Shown here: positions 48,362 to 57,591 of the stretch, in pieces
Layout: each line of letters opens with the position of its first letter
Position numbering within the stretch: the stretch's first letter is position 1
DNA from: Nematocida ironsii
Taxonomy: Eukaryota; Microsporidia
Reading direction: 5' to 3'
NCBI GenBank assembly: GCA_001642415.1
Contig: LTDK01000186.1
Location: forward strand, 1 to 64,000
Length of the DNA: 64,000 bases
The notes under the pieces: model-generated
The model's input: the letters and a program-made list of their open reading frames with translations, nothing else
Told to the model about the DNA's origin: nothing
Databases searched by the model: none
Program-made: the position numbers and the translations under genes

Positions 48362-50050
48362 TTATTTCAGCAAAACCTTATTGATAACTAAATCTTTTGC
48401 CAATCCAGGCCTGCTTTTAACTATCTCAAATATACTAGGTATTATTACAAATAGTAACATTAAAATAGAATATCCAATTATAAGATATACTTTAGATGAG
48501 ATGGTTTTAAGCATAGATGTAGGGCCTGTGTTTGTAATAAATATTCTATATGGATTAATACCTAGTGCACTGAAAGCAGAGCCAAATACAAGAAGTAAGA
48601 ATACGACTGTTAAACACAAGATCATACACATAGTAAGATATGACTTCCAGTCTGTATCAAGTGATGACATATTTGCATATTCTGCAAGTGATGATGGATA
48701 CATTCCTAGTTTTACATACTTAAATGCACTGAATAGTGATACTATACTGGAAAAGAATGTCATTATTATAGATATAGATAGAATTAACATATATAATGCG
48801 ATTGAAATTCCATTGGAACTGCCAGAAATTAATTTACCTAGTGATGACAAAAGAAAGCATAGAGAGAATACAGTATTCACTGAAGTGACGAGTAAGGTTT
48901 CTTTAAATGACGTAAATATAAATTTGCTCCCTATAGTGCTTATCTTATTATACACATCTGTAAATTTGCTATTTTCTGAATATCTGTATACTCCTATACA
49001 TGACCCGCATATAAGACTAACTACTCTAACAAACACAGAAAAAATCCAATTTAGTGTTCCTATTATAAGAAAAAAGAACACTTGGTTAATTTTTGTTGTG
49101 CTGTTAAACCATGTTGACATTAGAGTTATCCAATGGATTCCACTTGTAAATGAAAATGTTCCTGCTAATAATGGCAAGAATATGAATGGGAATCCTATTA
49201 TAAGTGCCCAGTATATTATATAGTCAGTGAAGTATTTTTTTATATTCTTTTGTCCTGTAATTATCTTATTGGATTCTTCTTGGAATGTGGCTCTTCCTTT
49301 TTCCAGTGCTTGGCTTGCTGTTGGTATGGCTGTTCCTTCAGTTACGTTTAATATTTGGTCACTTGGCTTTTCTCCAACTAAATATATATTATTAGGAGCA
49401 TTTGTATTTTGGTCTAATATATCTATTTTTAAGTCTGGGACGGGCTCATCTGACTTAATATCAAATAATGGCTTGTCAATATCATTTGCATTCGCAGTAA
49501 AGAAGAATCTTGAGTAATAATTCAGAACTATTCCCACTGTGCATATAAAAGTACTAAGTGATGTAAGTGTCCAAACACACATATAATAGTCATTGAACCA
49601 AATACCAAATATCCCACTGCACGCCCGCATAATTAATGTGGCCCATCCAACTGAACCACATGCTATAAGAACACTCGCTGAAACTGTTGAAAATAAGTGT
49701 GTGTCAAGTGAGTACAAGTACTCTATCCCTTTTGAAATCCCCAGTACTGATGATGCCATGGTAATGACCCATCCAAAGGACAGTATAAGATCTACGATCA
49801 GTAGGCATGCGGTTTTAGACAGGCCAGCCAGTGTAAATGCAGGAATTCCCATTTGCAGAAGAATTGATATCCATCCAACAAACATTAGAATAACCATAAT
49901 TCCAAATAGAGTGTTTGACCCCATTCGTGCAAAGTACATTGCCGTTGTTTCCTCTTCTTTCTTAAATTTCATCACGCCTTGGCTCTTAATTTGCTTTTCC
50001 ACGTCTTTATACGCACCGAAACTAGACGTTTTTATGTTTATGTCTCCCAT
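48362..50050 (-). CDS. Multipass membrane protein, 562 aa
   Basis: About ten hydrophobic segments are separated by short loops. The largest polar loop lies near 193-275 (contains PVPDLKIDILDQNTNAPNN). The N-terminus is polar, with KKEEETTAMYFARM before the first helix. The layout recalls transporters of the choline-transporter-like group, but I do not see that family's C-terminal signature, so no name is justified. The gene has a short 5' spacer followed by a structured intergenic segment (50124-50330). Confidence 0.75.
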   Translation of the reverse strand: MGDINIKTSSFGAYKDVEKQIKSQGVMKFKKEEETTAMYFARMGSNTLFGIMVILMFVGWISILLQMGIPAFTLAGLSKTACLLIVDLILSFGWVITMASSVLGISKGIEYLYSLDTHLFSTVSASVLIACGSVGWATLIMRACSGIFGIWFNDYYMCVWTLTSLSTFICTVGIVLNYYSRFFFTANANDIDKPLFDIKSDEPVPDLKIDILDQNTNAPNNIYLVGEKPSDQILNVTEGTAIPTASQALEKGRATFQEESNKIITGQKNIKKYFTDYIIYWALIIGFPFIFLPLLAGTFSFTSGIHWITLMSTWFNSTTKINQVFFFLIIGTLNWIFSVFVRVVSLICGSCIGVYRYSENSKFTDVYNKISTIGSKFIFTSFKETLLVTSVNTVFSLCFLLSSLGKLISGSSNGISIALYMLILSISIIMTFFSSIVSLFSAFKYVKLGMYPSSLAEYANMSSLDTDWKSYLTMCMILCLTVVFLLLVFGSAFSALGINPYRIFITNTGPTSMLKTISSKVYLIIGYSILMLLFVIIPSIFEIVKSRPGLAKDLVINKVLLK

Positions 50051-50123
50051 TTATAACGGAGAAAGATTTCTAAGTATTTATATCATAATTCTCCTGATTG
50101 AAGAATGGCCAATGAAAATGTAA

Positions 50124-50330
50124 ACCCCTGTGATCAAAAAATGCTGTTTACATCATTAACCGCTTGATTTTTAGGGAAGTATCCCACACAGCTAGGTTTC
50201 AGTAGCACTTTGATCACGCATGCTTTAATGTATAAGTACGACTTGATCCTATCCTTATCTTTATTTATAAAGGCTGTCCGTCCCTAGAAGCACAGTTCAA
50301 CGCACACGGGCATGGCTGGATGCTAATATA
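50124..50330. ncRNA. Candidate structured RNA or structured regulatory segment
   Basis: This interval is less AT-rich than other spacers and contains two strong stems. GTGATCAAA (50130-50138) pairs with TTTGATCAC (50209-50217), extended by TGCT (50142-50145) with AGCA (50204-50207). TGTCCGT (50275-50281) pairs with ACGGGCA (50306-50312), one G-T pair included. A TTTATAAA lies just before the second stem. Two hairpins joined by a hinge would fit an H/ACA-like snoRNA on either strand, but I cannot place the boxes. It might also be a leader or promoter of the membrane-protein gene. I recognise no known RNA family. Confidence 0.35.
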
Positions 50331-50340
50331 AAAGACCACT

Positions 50341-51159
50341 TTATTTTGAGTCTCTGTATATTCCCACAACAATTGCGTGGTCTCTCTCGTATGGCTCTAG
50401 TGTAGTTTGCTCCTTTGGCTTAATTTCAAGCTTTCTAAGGATGTTCACTTCATTTGCAAATACCTCTGATGGAGCTTTGACTGAGTCAATGCAGTTTGCC
50501 TTTATGGAAATAACTACTCCTCCTTTCTCCTTTAGGAAGTACTTGGCATTCAGACCAACAATACGGGCCTGGTCTGGCTGGGCAACATCAGCAAATATGA
50601 CATCAACCATTGGAACAAGCATTCTGTATCTCTGTGGTAGTCTTGCATCTTCAATGATTGGAACAATGTTTGGCCTCTTCTTTGCAAGCCCAAGCAGGTC
50701 TCTTCCTGATCTGTGACTGAACTCCACTGCATACACAACACCCTCTGGTCCAACCAGGTCAGACACGTGAGATACACTTGTACCTGATGCTGCACCAAGA
50801 TATAAAACCTTTGATCCTGGAGCAATGTGAATGTTCTCCAGGCCTCCTAGAATACCAGCAGCCAGCTTACTTCTGAATGGGTTCCATGCTCTGTATTCTA
50901 CCTTTGCATCGTCTGGTCCTGCTAGTATTCTTTTCTCGCCGTACACAGAAACACCCGGTGTTAAATTTTTAGTAGCCAGTGTTTCTTCCTTTCCTCGGGA
51001 TAAAAATACCCCCTTAAACCGCGGATGTGGCTGCAGCACAACTTCCTTTGACTTGTTCATGGGTGGCTTCCTCTGGAACCTGCCCTGTCCTCCTGGACCT
51101 CCTGGGCCTCTTTTGTTAGAAGACGCAAATGGTCGCTTGTCTTTTCTTCCCGCTGCCAT
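50341..51159 (-). CDS. NOP1: Fibrillarin, box C/D snoRNP 2'-O-methyltransferase, 272 aa
   Basis: Nop1 methylates rRNA guided by C/D snoRNAs. The Gly/Arg-rich N-terminus is cut to a short [12 protein letters not shown] stretch (~35 residues). Then [21 protein letters not shown], the methyltransferase block [37 protein letters not shown], and [33 protein letters not shown] are seen, with [14 protein letters not shown] near the end. The catalytic K-D-K-H set is consistent with the family. TTTGCA lies 16 bases before the ATG, and the stop codon lies within AATAAA. Confidence 0.97.
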   Translation of the reverse strand: MAAGRKDKRPFASSNKRGPGGPGGQGRFQRKPPMNKSKEVVLQPHPRFKGVFLSRGKEETLATKNLTPGVSVYGEKRILAGPDDAKVEYRAWNPFRSKLAAGILGGLENIHIAPGSKVLYLGAASGTSVSHVSDLVGPEGVVYAVEFSHRSGRDLLGLAKKRPNIVPIIEDARLPQRYRMLVPMVDVIFADVAQPDQARIVGLNAKYFLKEKGGVVISIKANCIDSVKAPSEVFANEVNILRKLEIKPKEQTTLEPYERDHAIVVGIYRDSK

Positions 51160-51400
51160 AAAATATTTTGTAAGTGCAAATTATAATTAAATATTTTTAC
51201 TGTTATTTTTCGGTTTTATTATAATAACTGCCATTTTAGTAAATTCTGCCTGTATACACAAGCACCAAAATACTCAATAAAAAGAAAACTAGAATTTATT
51301 TCCTTTATACTCTAATGTAGTCCAGCCGTGCTGGCATGTCTATTTATCCATATTGTAAGTGTAGTGCCCTATCCCTCTTGCAGACGGTATAATAACTGGG

Positions 51401-52099
51401 CTACCACTCCATTCTCATTCGCTTTTTCTTCACCTCCTCTTCGTGCTCTTCTTCAGGGCCCTCCTCAAATTCTGTTACATACTTTATTCCCCGGGTTTGT
51501 ACCTGTCCCAACTTCTTTCTCTTCTCTTCTTGCTTAGTAGTCTTTTCTTGCTCTACCATTCCTTTGTTTCCGTATACACCTAGCTTGTACCGCTCAAGCA
51601 CTTCCTTTTCAATTGCATTCTCAATCTTTGCCTGTTTAGCGGCCTTTGCTTCTCTTGCCCGGTCCTGCCTCTCAGCCTTCTTCTTTCTGTGGATGTATAT
51701 AGGCCGACCCATTTCGTCTAAAAGCGATTTTCGCTCCATATAGTCAGAAAGCTTTGTAAGTCGCTGCTTGCACTTGTGCATAATAAACCGGTCCCAGCCC
51801 TTTAGCTCAGTGCAGATTGTCTCAAAAGCCTTTTCATAGTTCTCGTCTAACTCGATCTTTTCATAAAGTGATCTCGGCTTGTGCCTTCTTTCTGGTTCTT
51901 TTAACAGAAGATACAGCTTCCCCTTTATCTCTCTAACCGTTGCATATTTAGAGTTGGCAAGTGGGCATGTTTCTCTGCTGCACTTTCCTGATACGTTGTT
52001 TGCATTCCTGCACAGAGTCTCTGTCTGCGTCTTCATCTTAAAAGAACAAAAGGAGTTTTTCCCTCCAATATTGTCCCATATGCTTTGGTCATCTAGCAT
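51401..52099 (-). CDS. MAK16: MAK16, 60S ribosome biogenesis factor, 232 aa
   Basis: I start at ATG 52099 (MLDDQSIWDNIGGK), which lines up with the MQ.D..IW..I start of the family; an ATG at 52126 adds nine residues. Landmarks: FCSFKMKTQTETLCRN, the Cys set in GKCSRETCPLANSKYATVREIKG, KPRSLYEKIELDENYEKA, FIMHKCKQRLTKL, and REAKAAKQAKIENAIEKEVLERY. The C-terminus is acidic then basic (EEGPEEEHEEEVKKKRMRM). It acts in the nucleolus in early pre-60S assembly and in microsporidia retains the same core. Confidence 0.95.
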   Translation of the reverse strand: MLDDQSIWDNIGGKNSFCSFKMKTQTETLCRNANNVSGKCSRETCPLANSKYATVREIKGKLYLLLKEPERRHKPRSLYEKIELDENYEKAFETICTELKGWDRFIMHKCKQRLTKLSDYMERKSLLDEMGRPIYIHRKKKAERQDRAREAKAAKQAKIENAIEKEVLERYKLGVYGNKGMVEQEKTTKQEEKRKKLGQVQTRGIKYVTEFEEGPEEEHEEEVKKKRMRMEW

Positions 52100-52183
52100 T
52101 ATAAAAAAAATGTTTGTTTCCAGCATGTAATAGAATATAAAGAAAGATTTGTCAGCAGAAATGTTTTTGCTACTTAATGGATC

Positions 52184-52255
52184 CCTTGTGGTCTAGTGGC
52201 TAGGATTTCGCGTTTTCACCGCGACGGCCGGGGTTCAATTCCCCGCAAGGGAAAT
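52184..52255 (+). tRNA. tRNA-Glu (TTC anticodon)
   Basis: Acceptor TCCCTTG/CAAGGGA with discriminator A, anticodon stem TCGCG/CGCGA around TTTTCAC (anticodon TTC), T stem CGGGG/CCCCG around TTCAATT. A T run starts at 52257. Only 19 bases separate its 3' end from the ATG of the LUC7-like gene on the same strand. Confidence 0.95.
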
Positions 52256-52274
52256 TTTTTACTTTCCGTGCACA

Positions 52275-52925
52275 ATGGGAAAGAGAAGCAAGAACGCAGC
52301 TGCATTTGATGAAATAATCCAGAAGTATGAAAAGCCGCCTGCTGAGTGCACAGATAATAATAGACACAAAATAATAAGTAATGAGCAATCTATTTGCTAC
52401 AATCATATTTTAGGCATATGCCCAAGGACTGAGTTAAGACAAAACTACAAGAAACCCTGCATATTTTACCATGTACCACTAGAAGAGGAAGAATCTTCTG
52501 TATTCTTAGATATATTCAACGACTTCCCACAAAGAGTAAAATACTTCCGAAATAAGAGTCATCTAATACACTGCATGAATAAATTAAAGGATGAAATAAA
52601 AGAAATTCTTTCATCATTAATTACAGTGAAACATCAGCTGCCACCAGAAGTATTAGAATACAATACACTTAATGAAGAGTATTCTATTTTTATAATTAAT
52701 GGATATAAAGAAATGGCAGCGTATACAAAGACACAGCTAAGACGTCTGGAAGGCAAGAATGCAAAGACTGGCGTGAGTATGATTCAGTGCAAAGAATGCC
52801 CACAAGCTTTGCCTTGGGTGGAAAGTGAAAGGGAGAAGCACTATACAGGAAGAGTGCATTTAGCATACCAGAAAATGCAGCAATATATACAGAAGTATTA
52901 TTCAAAGCAGAATTCTATTATATAA
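52275..52925 (+). CDS. LUC7: LUC7-like U1 snRNP-associated protein, 216 aa
   Basis: Luc7 proteins help U1 snRNP choose 5' splice sites. Two zinc-finger regions are seen: CYNHILGICPRTEL...KKPCIFYHVP near residues 41-67 (CCCH type) and CKECPQAL...REKHYTGRVHLAYQKM near 172-200 (C2H2 type, with the GR.H..Y family end). A helical stretch lies between them. The length is near the yeast protein (~260), and the Arg/Ser tail is missing. Its presence implies that some splicing survives, or that the protein has another role. tRNA-Glu ends 19 bases before its ATG. Confidence 0.82.
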   Translation: MGKRSKNAAAFDEIIQKYEKPPAECTDNNRHKIISNEQSICYNHILGICPRTELRQNYKKPCIFYHVPLEEEESSVFLDIFNDFPQRVKYFRNKSHLIHCMNKLKDEIKEILSSLITVKHQLPPEVLEYNTLNEEYSIFIINGYKEMAAYTKTQLRRLEGKNAKTGVSMIQCKECPQALPWVESEREKHYTGRVHLAYQKMQQYIQKYYSKQNSII

Positions 52926-53184
52926 CTAAGAAATTACTACACATATTATGTGTACATGTGCATTCTGGTGATTTTTGTGGTTTAAGTTAAAATAACCGTT
53001 AGAATAAATATTACTGTATAAATACTTAATTTTTACTATTTTTGATCTAATAATCACTTAAATAGGATATAAATACAGTAAATTTAAGGTTTTATTGATT
53101 GTTTCTGAAATACACATGGGAATTAGTCTGTTTTACTACAATAATAAATTATTCTGATGTATTCCAGTATATTCTGTTGGTTTC

Positions 53185-53192
53185 TTTGCAAA
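53185..53192 (+). promoter_or_regulatory. TTTGCAAA palindrome upstream of RRP46
   Basis: The octamer ends 10 bases before the ATG and is followed by TATTTTTT. It matches the element before the J-protein gene. Confidence 0.45.
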
Positions 53193-53202
53193 TATTTTTT
53201 GT

Positions 53203-53766
53203 ATGGGATACTTTGACTGCGAATACAACGCACTGGGTATAGATAAGCCGGGTGTTTTAGTTACTAATGAAGAATCTAAGGTGCTCGCCATGCTTAATGG
53301 ACCATTTGAACCATCTGGTAGCATTATTAACTTATACAGTGGAACTGTCCGTGCCACTGTGCTGGGAAGTACTGAAACCCGAACACAGTATGCAGCAATG
53401 CAAGAAAGCATTGAAATGATTCTGTCGGATATAATATACCTAAGAGACTATCCCAGATGTGTGCTAGACATTAAAGTATATGTAATATCATCAGGACAGA
53501 ACATACTGCCTGCTATAATTAATGCAATATCTGTGCTACTTCTAAATGCAGGGATTCAAATGAAAGGTATTCTACTCTCTGTGAGTGACCATGTGGTGCA
53601 CGCCACATCTGGCTATGTATACGCAGATAAGAAATATCAGAAAGTCTTACAGATAGGACCACAATCACAGGATAATATATCTGAACTAGATGATTTATTA
53701 GAGCGAATGGTATATTCACTGAAAGAAGACTATAAAAAAGACTGGAACATATCCATACATAAATAA
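53203..53766 (+). CDS. RRP46: Exosome core subunit, RNase PH fold, Rrp46-like, 187 aa
   Basis: The exosome ring holds six RNase PH-like proteins that channel RNA to Rrp44/Rrp6. Seen here: SKVLAMLNGPFEPSG near 29-40, an I.S.IYLRDYPRCVLDIKVYVISSGQNILPAIINAISVLLLNAGIQMKGI block (residues about 74-125), which fits the RNase PH sheet-helix pattern. No phosphorolytic Arg/Asp set is evident, consistent with the eukaryotic ring being inactive. Rrp46 fits best by size; Rrp41/Mtr3 remain possible. AATAAA overlaps the stop. Confidence 0.78.
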   Translation: MGYFDCEYNALGIDKPGVLVTNEESKVLAMLNGPFEPSGSIINLYSGTVRATVLGSTETRTQYAAMQESIEMILSDIIYLRDYPRCVLDIKVYVISSGQNILPAIINAISVLLLNAGIQMKGILLSVSDHVVHATSGYVYADKKYQKVLQIGPQSQDNISELDDLLERMVYSLKEDYKKDWNISIHK

Positions 53767-54026
53767 ATATTGATTGTTGTATTTCGGGTTATATCGGGTT
53801 ATATTTTATATGAAAATATTTTATTGTTTGTTTTACACGCCAGCAAGCGTTCTCACATGGCTAATCAGAGCAAAATTATTGAAATACCTGGTATTTTATT
53901 TAAATTTCCGTTTTTATTTAATTTTAAATTAATTTTAATTAAGATTGTCTTTTTTTGGATTTATTTCCAGAAATGCACATACTTTTGATTGTTATAAGTT
54001 ATTTCTTTTAAATATTTTTATTTCAA
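53767..54026. other. Intergenic with doubled CGGGTTATA motif
   Basis: TTTCGGGTTATATCGGGTTA at 53782-53801 lies right after the RRP46 stop. A short frame starting ATG near 53855 (43 codons, MANQSKIIEIPGILF) is not convincing. The rest is T-rich up to the next start. Confidence 0.5.
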
Positions 54027-57000
54027 ATGAAGCAAATAGAAGGCAGGTACGTACCATTAGTGTTAACAGAACTATCAATTCTGAAGGAGGAAGTACCTCC
54101 CTGCATCTTAGATGAATATAAAAATGAAACTGGGTTTGTGGGGGTGAACAACTTCCGGAAAACTGGGAATATTTTTGGGTTATCACAGCCGACAGCAGAA
54201 GGGATCCATAATATAGCGAACTTCTACAAGAAAAAGCTTATTTGGATAAATTTAAGAGATCAGCCAGTTATATACATAAATGGGCTGCCATTCCTTCTGA
54301 AGGACAAGAAGGCTCCATTTTCTAATATTAAGTCATTTATTGGCATATCTTATAAAAGAATGGAAGAGATGGAGGAGAGAATAAAGAAGGATGTACAGGA
54401 ACTGGCAAATTTATCAGGCGGGTTTATAAAGGTATACACGGAGAAAACACCAAAAATTCTGTGGGCCAGTAATATATATGTAAGAAAGGTGGAGACGGTT
54501 AGAGAAGTGTTTAAGAAAATAGAGGGGATAAGATATTACAGAGTACCAATAAACAGGATTAATAACAGAGAGTCATTTATATCTGTACTTGATGTGCTAC
54601 TTAACAGAGAGGAAGAAGTTTTAGGTCCTGCTTATTCTGAGTACAGTATTGGGTTTAATTCAAGTAATGGGCTTGATAAAACCTCGTATGGAATGAGTCT
54701 GTGCCTTTTGCGCGAGGTAATAAACAAGAAACAGAGTGTGGAGGCACTGAACAAGCTGTCTATCTTTACAAAAGTGATCAAATCTGTTGAGAGGGTGCAC
54801 CCAAAAGAGAATTTGCCAGAATTTTTAATTAAATCTGGAAATGTCATTCCTATTCTGGAAAGGGCTCTAAAGGGAAAGTACTTGGTGATTGAGCGACTAG
54901 TGAACGCAATGGATCTGCCAAGTGTGCGAGTTTTAGTGAACACTGTTATGAGCTCTGCTGAGTACAATCTTCTTTCTCTACTCTTAGAAAGCATACTGCG
55001 ATTCCAGAACAACAGAACTAAGACGGCATTAAAGAAATGCCAGGTATATCTTGAGAATTACATCTCGCTAATTCTATACGCAATTTATAAAAAGCAAGAG
55101 ATGAAGTGTTCTTTTATTGAGTGGGCGAACGGCTCTTCAGTTGTTCAGGGAATAATTCAAGAGATTTCTTCTAGCGTCCCAAGCGAGAATTTATTTATTC
55201 CTGCTATAATTACTCAGCACAAGCAAATTGACCAAGGCTGGACAGCAATAATAGGGGCAGGGACTATACTCCAAGCAGACCGGGACATGAACAAACTCTT
55301 TGAAAAGGAAAAGAACCGTGCAAAAAAAACACAACCATTGGTTTTGCAGATTCACCAGCCAAATCTTAAAACAGATGTGTCTTTCTTGCAGACTTCTGCG
55401 CTGTGGCTAAACCTTCGGGCAGAGCCGGTAGTTTACATAGAAGGAGTGCCTCACTCTGAGAGAGATCGAATTGATCCAACCAGCAACATAAGAACTATCC
55501 CTGGACTAACAGAGGAATTAGTCGATAATCAGGAAAAGATATTGGTGCGTAGAATACGAAACGAAGGGAGCCAAAAACAAGGAGAAATCATGCTGTTCAC
55601 TAATGAGGTGAATAAAATCAGCACAAAACACGCAAATGTGAATGACAAGAAGGTGCAGACATGCAAAGAGTTTGTTTATGAAATGGGAGCTGAACAGATT
55701 AATTATGTGCGAATCCCAATGATTTCTAAGGCACCTCTAAATCCTAACCTGCTGAATATGTTGTATACAGTTATAAACTCACATAAAGGACACCCGATAA
55801 TATTGCAAGCAAGCGGGTACTTAGGAAGAAACAAAATCGCAAAGATATTGGTAATTTTGATGGCAAAGACAGAAGAGATTCGAGAATCTAATAAGCCTCT
55901 TCCAAACTCACCAAGGCCAGGGCTTGTAAGATCTATAGAAACACTAATTAGAATACTGAGTAATGGAATTCAGTCTGAGCTAATAGTAAGATCTGTTTGG
56001 AGTGATGTGATGGGCCAAGATGTATACAGCGAACAGAGTACACCATGTATTGGCCAGAAATCTCTTATAAACTATATACTATTCATTGCGCTTTCTTCAT
56101 ACATGCTGGAGAATCCCTCTATTACATTTAGAGACTGGCTAAATAAGAGAAAAGATATTCTTAACATCTATGAAAGCTGTGTGAATGAGATAAAGGCAAT
56201 GGAAATATCCCGCTTTGGAGGCAGCCCAGAAAATACACCAATTATGCAAGAAGAGGAGAAGGAGAGCAAGGTGGAGATAATCAATCGGCCGTGGGGGCAT
56301 GTTCTAACACCACATACAATTCTTAAGAATGACTTCTTCCCTGCATTGAGAATTATAAAGGCAGATACAACCGATATAAAAGGATGCAGTAATTTCCGGT
56401 CAGTAAGCTTTAACAATGACATAATTGTAGGGCTAGCACAGCCAACTGCTTGGGGAGTTCAATCATTAGTTGACTACTTCAACAATCCACAAATATTAGA
56501 GAGCATTCAGCGTATGAATATAAGTGGAGCAAATAAAAAGAGCTCCTCTAGACAAACGATTCATTGGTTCTGTCTTCGGCAAGAGCCTATAGTCTACATT
56601 GATGGGTTCCCATTTGTATTGCGCACTACAGATATGGTATATGAGAATGTTATTACAGAAGGAATCAACAGAGAGTGGGTAGAGGATATAGAAGAAAGAA
56701 TGAAACTTGACTGCCTGAATGAATCTGGAAAGGGTGGATTGGTCCTTCACAATGAAGAAATACATAGTGGAGAAGCTATTCTGTCCTCTGAGACTGTTAT
56801 AAGTACAAATGTTTTAACTCCTAAAGAAGTATTCATAAACAGCAGTCTAAAGTACTATAGAATGCCTATATCAGATGAGCAGACTCCTCTTCCAGAGATA
56901 TTTGATGAGTTATACAGAATAATTATGGCAGCACCAAAACCCAGAATTCTTATCTTCTCATGCCAAATGGGAAGAGGAAGGACCACAACAGGAATGGTTA

Positions 57001-57371
57001 TATCCAGATTAATAGGATTCACTGAGCACATGAACACTCTAACACACACCGAAAGAAAACAGCTTTTAAAACAAAAGCAGTTAGACATTGTCTACCCAGA
57101 CACATATAAAATAATATCCAAGCTAGTACAAGCCCTTCCCATGGGACGAGAAAGTAAAAATCTAGTTGATTCTATTATTAAAGAATGCAGCCACATACAG
57201 AATATATATGAGGCAATTGCCACCAGAACAGACAACACAGAGTACCTTATGCGATATTTCTATCTTATATGCTTTGGTTCATTCCTTCTGGAAGGAAAAG
57301 AGAAAACCTTCTCAGGGTACTTAAATGACAGAATAGAAATAGACGTAATCGCAAATGAAAGAGAATACTAG
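54027..57371 (+). CDS. Paladin-type protein with three PTP-like phytase repeats, 1114 aa
   Basis: The protein is a triplicate of one unit. Each begins with a (L)(A/S)QPT or related block and a W(I/L/F)NLR.(Q/E)P(V/I)(I/V)YI.G.P motif: LIWINLRDQPVIYINGLPFL (repeat 1), ALWLNLRAEPVVYIEGVP (repeat 2), HWFCLRQEPIVYIDGFPF (repeat 3). Only repeat 3 keeps an intact CX5R loop, CQMGRGRTTTG, with Cys979 and Arg985. Repeat 1 reads SSNGLDKTSYG and repeat 2 ASGYLGRNKIA at that place, so both lack the Cys. Paladin is a poorly understood phosphatase-like protein of animals and fungi. The role here (lipid, inositol phosphate or protein) is open. Confidence 0.8.
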   Translation: MKQIEGRYVPLVLTELSILKEEVPPCILDEYKNETGFVGVNNFRKTGNIFGLSQPTAEGIHNIANFYKKKLIWINLRDQPVIYINGLPFLLKDKKAPFSNIKSFIGISYKRMEEMEERIKKDVQELANLSGGFIKVYTEKTPKILWASNIYVRKVETVREVFKKIEGIRYYRVPINRINNRESFISVLDVLLNREEEVLGPAYSEYSIGFNSSNGLDKTSYGMSLCLLREVINKKQSVEALNKLSIFTKVIKSVERVHPKENLPEFLIKSGNVIPILERALKGKYLVIERLVNAMDLPSVRVLVNTVMSSAEYNLLSLLLESILRFQNNRTKTALKKCQVYLENYISLILYAIYKKQEMKCSFIEWANGSSVVQGIIQEISSSVPSENLFIPAIITQHKQIDQGWTAIIGAGTILQADRDMNKLFEKEKNRAKKTQPLVLQIHQPNLKTDVSFLQTSALWLNLRAEPVVYIEGVPHSERDRIDPTSNIRTIPGLTEELVDNQEKILVRRIRNEGSQKQGEIMLFTNEVNKISTKHANVNDKKVQTCKEFVYEMGAEQINYVRIPMISKAPLNPNLLNMLYTVINSHKGHPIILQASGYLGRNKIAKILVILMAKTEEIRESNKPLPNSPRPGLVRSIETLIRILSNGIQSELIVRSVWSDVMGQDVYSEQSTPCIGQKSLINYILFIALSSYMLENPSITFRDWLNKRKDILNIYESCVNEIKAMEISRFGGSPENTPIMQEEEKESKVEIINRPWGHVLTPHTILKNDFFPALRIIKADTTDIKGCSNFRSVSFNNDIIVGLAQPTAWGVQSLVDYFNNPQILESIQRMNISGANKKSSSRQTIHWFCLRQEPIVYIDGFPFVLRTTDMVYENVITEGINREWVEDIEERMKLDCLNESGKGGLVLHNEEIHSGEAILSSETVISTNVLTPKEVFINSSLKYYRMPISDEQTPLPEIFDELYRIIMAAPKPRILIFSCQMGRGRTTTGMVISRLIGFTEHMNTLTHTERKQLLKQKQLDIVYPDTYKIISKLVQALPMGRESKNLVDSIIKECSHIQNIYEAIATRTDNTEYLMRYFYLICFGSFLLEGKEKTFSGYLNDRIEIDVIANEREY

Positions 57372-57591
57372 AAATCCCGCTGGCAGTACGCTATTATTTA
57401 TCCAGAAATAAACTATTTTTAATTTTAATCTGGTCTATTTTTCAACGAGTATCTTTCACTTACTTTAAGTAAAATATACTAAATCATCTTAAATACACAA
57501 AAATATTTAAAGAGTAACCAATTAACATATGCATGAATAAGCAAATGGATTTCCATTGAATTACATAATCAATCCGAAAATTTGACAGGAG

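Noticed and set aside
48362..50050. Choline-transporter-like (CTL/Pns1) identity
   Set aside because: The number of membrane helices fits, but the family's C-terminal signature is not visible.
50124..50330. tRNA, 5S, U6 or SRP RNA in this structured segment
   Set aside because: I found no B box, and no core motifs of these RNAs on either strand.
53770..53988. Hydrophobic frame before the paladin-type gene (43 codons from its ATG)
   Set aside because: It is T-rich and biased to Phe/Leu/Ile, as expected for translated AT-rich spacer.
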